Positions 61,975 to 64,000 of a stretch of 64,000 nt of DNA are shown here, piece by piece. The notes below the pieces were generated by a model. It was not told the DNA's origin. It did no database searches and was given only the letters and a program-made list of their open reading frames with translations. The position numbers and the translations under genes were made by a program. Within the stretch, counting starts at the first letter, position 1. Each line of letters starts with the position of its first letter. Source of the stretch: Amphirosellinia nigrospora (lineage: Eukaryota; Ascomycota; Sordariomycetes; Xylariales; Xylariaceae); contig SCHM01000003.1 of NCBI GenBank assembly GCA_004123355.1, positions 2,747,058 through 2,811,057 of the forward strand, given 5' to 3'.

Positions 61975-62538
61975 ATGGCATCTGCAACATCACAAGCGAC
62001 AAAAGCAGTGTCGAAACTGTCGCTCGACCCCACACCACAAGCCTCATCCTCGTCCAAAGCGAAGGCGAAACCTAAACCGAAGAAGAAAGCTGTGGCCGAC
62101 TCTTGGGAGGACGAAGACAGCAGCGCTTCCGAGGCTGAACCGCCGACACCATCCACACAACCCGGCAGCACCAGTCAAGGTGGCGTAGATGCGCCACCGC
62201 CGACACCTTTATCACCTTCTTATGCGCGCCACGGTCCCAATGGTAACATTGGCAATAATGCACCCTGGCTGACGAGCAGTAGTACCGACGGGGGTAACGG
62301 CTACCAGGAGGCTCAGAGCGATGGTGCAGCGAGAAGACCCGAGAAGACAGATGCGGTGGCAAGACGCATGATTGCTAGTGCGCTGGGCGTGCGTGCGCCG
62401 AAGGCGACTGAGGAGCAGCGAGCGTACGATCGCGCTGTGCGCGAGAAGGAGCGGAAGAAACGTGAGGAAGAGCGCGACATGGAGCGGAGGCGAAAAGAAG
62501 AGGCAGAGAAGGCTAAGGCTGCAATATGGGACGATTAG
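61975..62538 (+). CDS. Conserved basic coiled-coil protein, 187 aa, unknown role
   Basis: The first in-frame Met is at 61,975 (MASATSQATKAVSKLSLDPT). A Lys/Pro-rich stretch (KAKAKPKPKKKAVADSWEDE) is followed by an acidic WEDED motif and a disordered Ser/Pro linker. A conserved C-terminal module (RPEKTDAVARRMIASALGVR, TEEQRAYDRAVREKERKK) runs into a charged single helix ending KAAIWDD. Tryptophan-acidic motifs stand at both ends. I think similar proteins are widespread in Pezizomycotina, but I know of no assigned function. The frame stays open 51 bases upstream of this Met, without another ATG. No introns or indels are needed. Confidence 0.8.
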   Translation: MASATSQATKAVSKLSLDPTPQASSSSKAKAKPKPKKKAVADSWEDEDSSASEAEPPTPSTQPGSTSQGGVDAPPPTPLSPSYARHGPNGNIGNNAPWLTSSSTDGGNGYQEAQSDGAARRPEKTDAVARRMIASALGVRAPKATEEQRAYDRAVREKERKKREEERDMERRRKEEAEKAKAAIWDD

Positions 62539-62910
62539 GTTGTTGTCTGACGACCGTCATAACGCCTCGCCGGGACCGCTTCCGCCGAAATGCAAAGTAG
62601 CCTAGGACAGCGTTGTCTTACATCGTGTTTATTCCCCTCAAAAAGCGACTACTTGGCTCTCGATTGGTGTTGGTAGGAATAGGGGTTGGGTTTCTGTCGT
62701 GTTATTGGGTATGGGTTATTGGCTCCGAAGGGTTATGGATGAGATCGTGAAAACTCCTTCCCGGGTAGCTTCTTCTCGATTTGACTATGGACTTACTTCC
62801 TTTTGCGGGCTGCCAACTCTGTCCTTCGCTGTATAGCCCGCCATGGGTCTACTTGTATACTGATTTCTATGTTGCTATATGCTGAGTCTACGTTTGTATC
62901 CACTCTAGTT
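62539..62910. other. 3' region between convergent genes
   Basis: This is shared downstream sequence of the coiled-coil gene (+) and RRG7 (-). No gene is seen. Confidence 0.6.
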
Positions 62911-63699
62911 TTATACACTGGGCTCTGTAATCCCAAGCTCCGCCTCCGGAGAGGGCTTCGGAGGCCCGTAACGTCGTCCCTTCCAGGTTAATACAAGACG
63001 TTGTGCGTCTCCGTGGCGGTCCCCATCCGAGAGCTTTGCCGCAACACCCATGCCCTCAAGACCTTCCTCCTCGGCTCTTCGGTTCCACAGCATTTGCTCG
63101 AGCACACCATCTCCAGAGCACGAGACATAGCCCAAGGGCCAGCGGCTGTTGGCCAACGCTTCCCTAACGCCCTTCGTAGCTGGGCGCTGGGTGACGAGAA
63201 GCGCCAAGATGCCGGAGCCGCGCCATCCAGACGGCGCACCTACATAGGCACCCTCGAGCTCACGGATAAACCGCGGACCGATCCTGGCGGCTTTGGTTGT
63301 AGAATATGCCTTGCATTGGATAAGCACGCGCAGCGGAAGGTGGTCGGGCGTAGAGGGCACGCTCCATGTCCCTAGGAGGTCAATGCCTTTATCTGACTGT
63401 CCACCTATGCGCCGTAGGTCGAAGCCCAGTGGACGTAGTGTCGAGGCTACACTATACTCGTAGTGTGTGCCGATGAATACTTTGGATTCCACGTCCAGGC
63501 CAGTGCGCTCTGCATACGCGATGTATGAGGCGGTATCATGGTGTTGGTCTTTGCTGGGTGCTTCAGGGTAATGAAGGGTACCTGATGTGAAGAACCGCGT
63601 TGAAGATGAATATGATCCATTGATGAGAAAATGGCTACTATGACGCTTGATGGGGAGCGAGACAAGCCTACCCGCAATGCAGACTGGGTATCGCCACAT
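62911..63699 (-). CDS. RRG7: Rrg7-like mitochondrial protein with nuclease-like fold
   Basis: The intact frame encodes 262 aa. The N-terminus MWRYPVCIAGRLVSLPIKRH is Arg-rich and fits mitochondrial targeting. The DUF2034/Rrg7 core follows: FIGTHYEYSVASTLRPLGFD, RRIGGQSDKGIDLLGTWSVP and LPLRVLIQCKAYSTTK, then RFIRELEGAYVGAPSGWRGS and ATKGVREALANSRWPLGYVS. Asp107 of GIDLLG with Gln128 and Lys130 of QCK, plus Glu81, form a PD-(D/E)xK-like pattern, as in Mrr-type restriction-endonuclease folds. In yeast the gene is needed for respiratory growth and mitochondrial genome maintenance. Whether it cuts DNA is unproven. No introns or indels are needed. It is convergent with the coiled-coil gene upstream. 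Confidence 0.92.
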   Translation of the reverse strand: MWRYPVCIAGRLVSLPIKRHSSHFLINGSYSSSTRFFTSGTLHYPEAPSKDQHHDTASYIAYAERTGLDVESKVFIGTHYEYSVASTLRPLGFDLRRIGGQSDKGIDLLGTWSVPSTPDHLPLRVLIQCKAYSTTKAARIGPRFIRELEGAYVGAPSGWRGSGILALLVTQRPATKGVREALANSRWPLGYVSCSGDGVLEQMLWNRRAEEEGLEGMGVAAKLSDGDRHGDAQRLVLTWKGRRYGPPKPSPEAELGITEPSV

Positions 63700-64000
63700 T
63701 CCACATCTCCCTTATGCCCGTGGAGGCAATCGTTTTGTTGTTCAAATTGCTTGGATGAGGGATGTACATATGTAGTTGGGAAGGGCTAAATTTAAACTGA
63801 GGTGAACTTGTGCATCCTTGCAGTTGCATTAGTGTAAGTACACAATCTGAACTTGTCAAAATGGCTGTATAATGATCGGATGTTGGGTTAATAGTTGTTA
63901 ACAAATTGATCATATTATTTTAGATGCTAGAAATTATCATCAGCCATTTATCGAATTGTAAGAATAAATTCGTTGTTATTTCACTAGGTAAACTCTTGCG
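63700..64000. promoter_or_regulatory. RRG7 upstream region, window edge
   Basis: AT-rich sequence without a supportable gene. It should hold the RRG7 promoter. Confidence 0.5.

Overview
This window looks like a Pezizomycotina (filamentous ascomycete, probably Sordariomycete) chromosome segment. The evidence is short GT-AG introns of about 50-70 bases, typical filamentous-fungal gene families, a secreted cellobiose dehydrogenase with a cellulose-binding tail, and a two-speed layout of gene-bearing DNA alternating with extremely AT-rich DNA that carries the signature of repeat-induced point mutation (RIP: CpA almost absent, residual C mostly in CpG and CpT).

Layout. 1-13,550 is a RIP desert holding a short unmutated LTR-like island (3,620-3,888), an 18-bp tandem repeat, a fold-back palindrome (9,030-9,846) and a wider inverted-repeat pair around it. 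13,550-39,050 is gene space: a small spliced orphan gene, an Mpv17/PMP22 mitochondrial membrane protein, cellobiose dehydrogenase (AA8-AA3_1-CBM1), a zinc-knuckle protein, an MIT/coiled-coil protein resembling Atg38/NRBF2, a GRAM-VASt sterol-transfer protein (LAM family) and the SH3 actin-patch protein Bbc1. 39,051-47,444 is one RIP-mutated element with inverted ends of about 2 kb. 47,500-64,000 is housekeeping gene space: RTR1/RPAP2 phosphatase, ribosomal protein eS17, MRP51, NECAP, a coiled-coil protein, a 2EXR protein, tRNA-guanine transglycosylase, a three-helix membrane protein, a conserved basic coiled-coil protein and RRG7.

The genes do not form one pathway. Several concern mitochondria (Mpv17, MRP51, RRG7), endocytosis/actin (Bbc1, NECAP) or translation (eS17, TGT). 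Most genes are unlinked in function, as is usual in fungi; several pairs are divergent and share promoters (MIT gene/LAM, BBC1/RTR1, MRP51/NECAP).

Two points matter most to a reader. First, the 8.4-kb element sits inside the BBC1/RTR1 divergent promoter, about 70 bases from the RTR1 start codon, and a lone end of the same family sits inside the MRP51/NECAP divergent promoter, about 120 bases from the MRP51 start codon. Second, many otherwise well-conserved genes show single-base losses, mostly in homopolymers, while tRNA-guanine transglycosylase, RRG7 and others are intact. I read this as base-calling undercounts, not pseudogenes, so many gene models must cross small frame changes.
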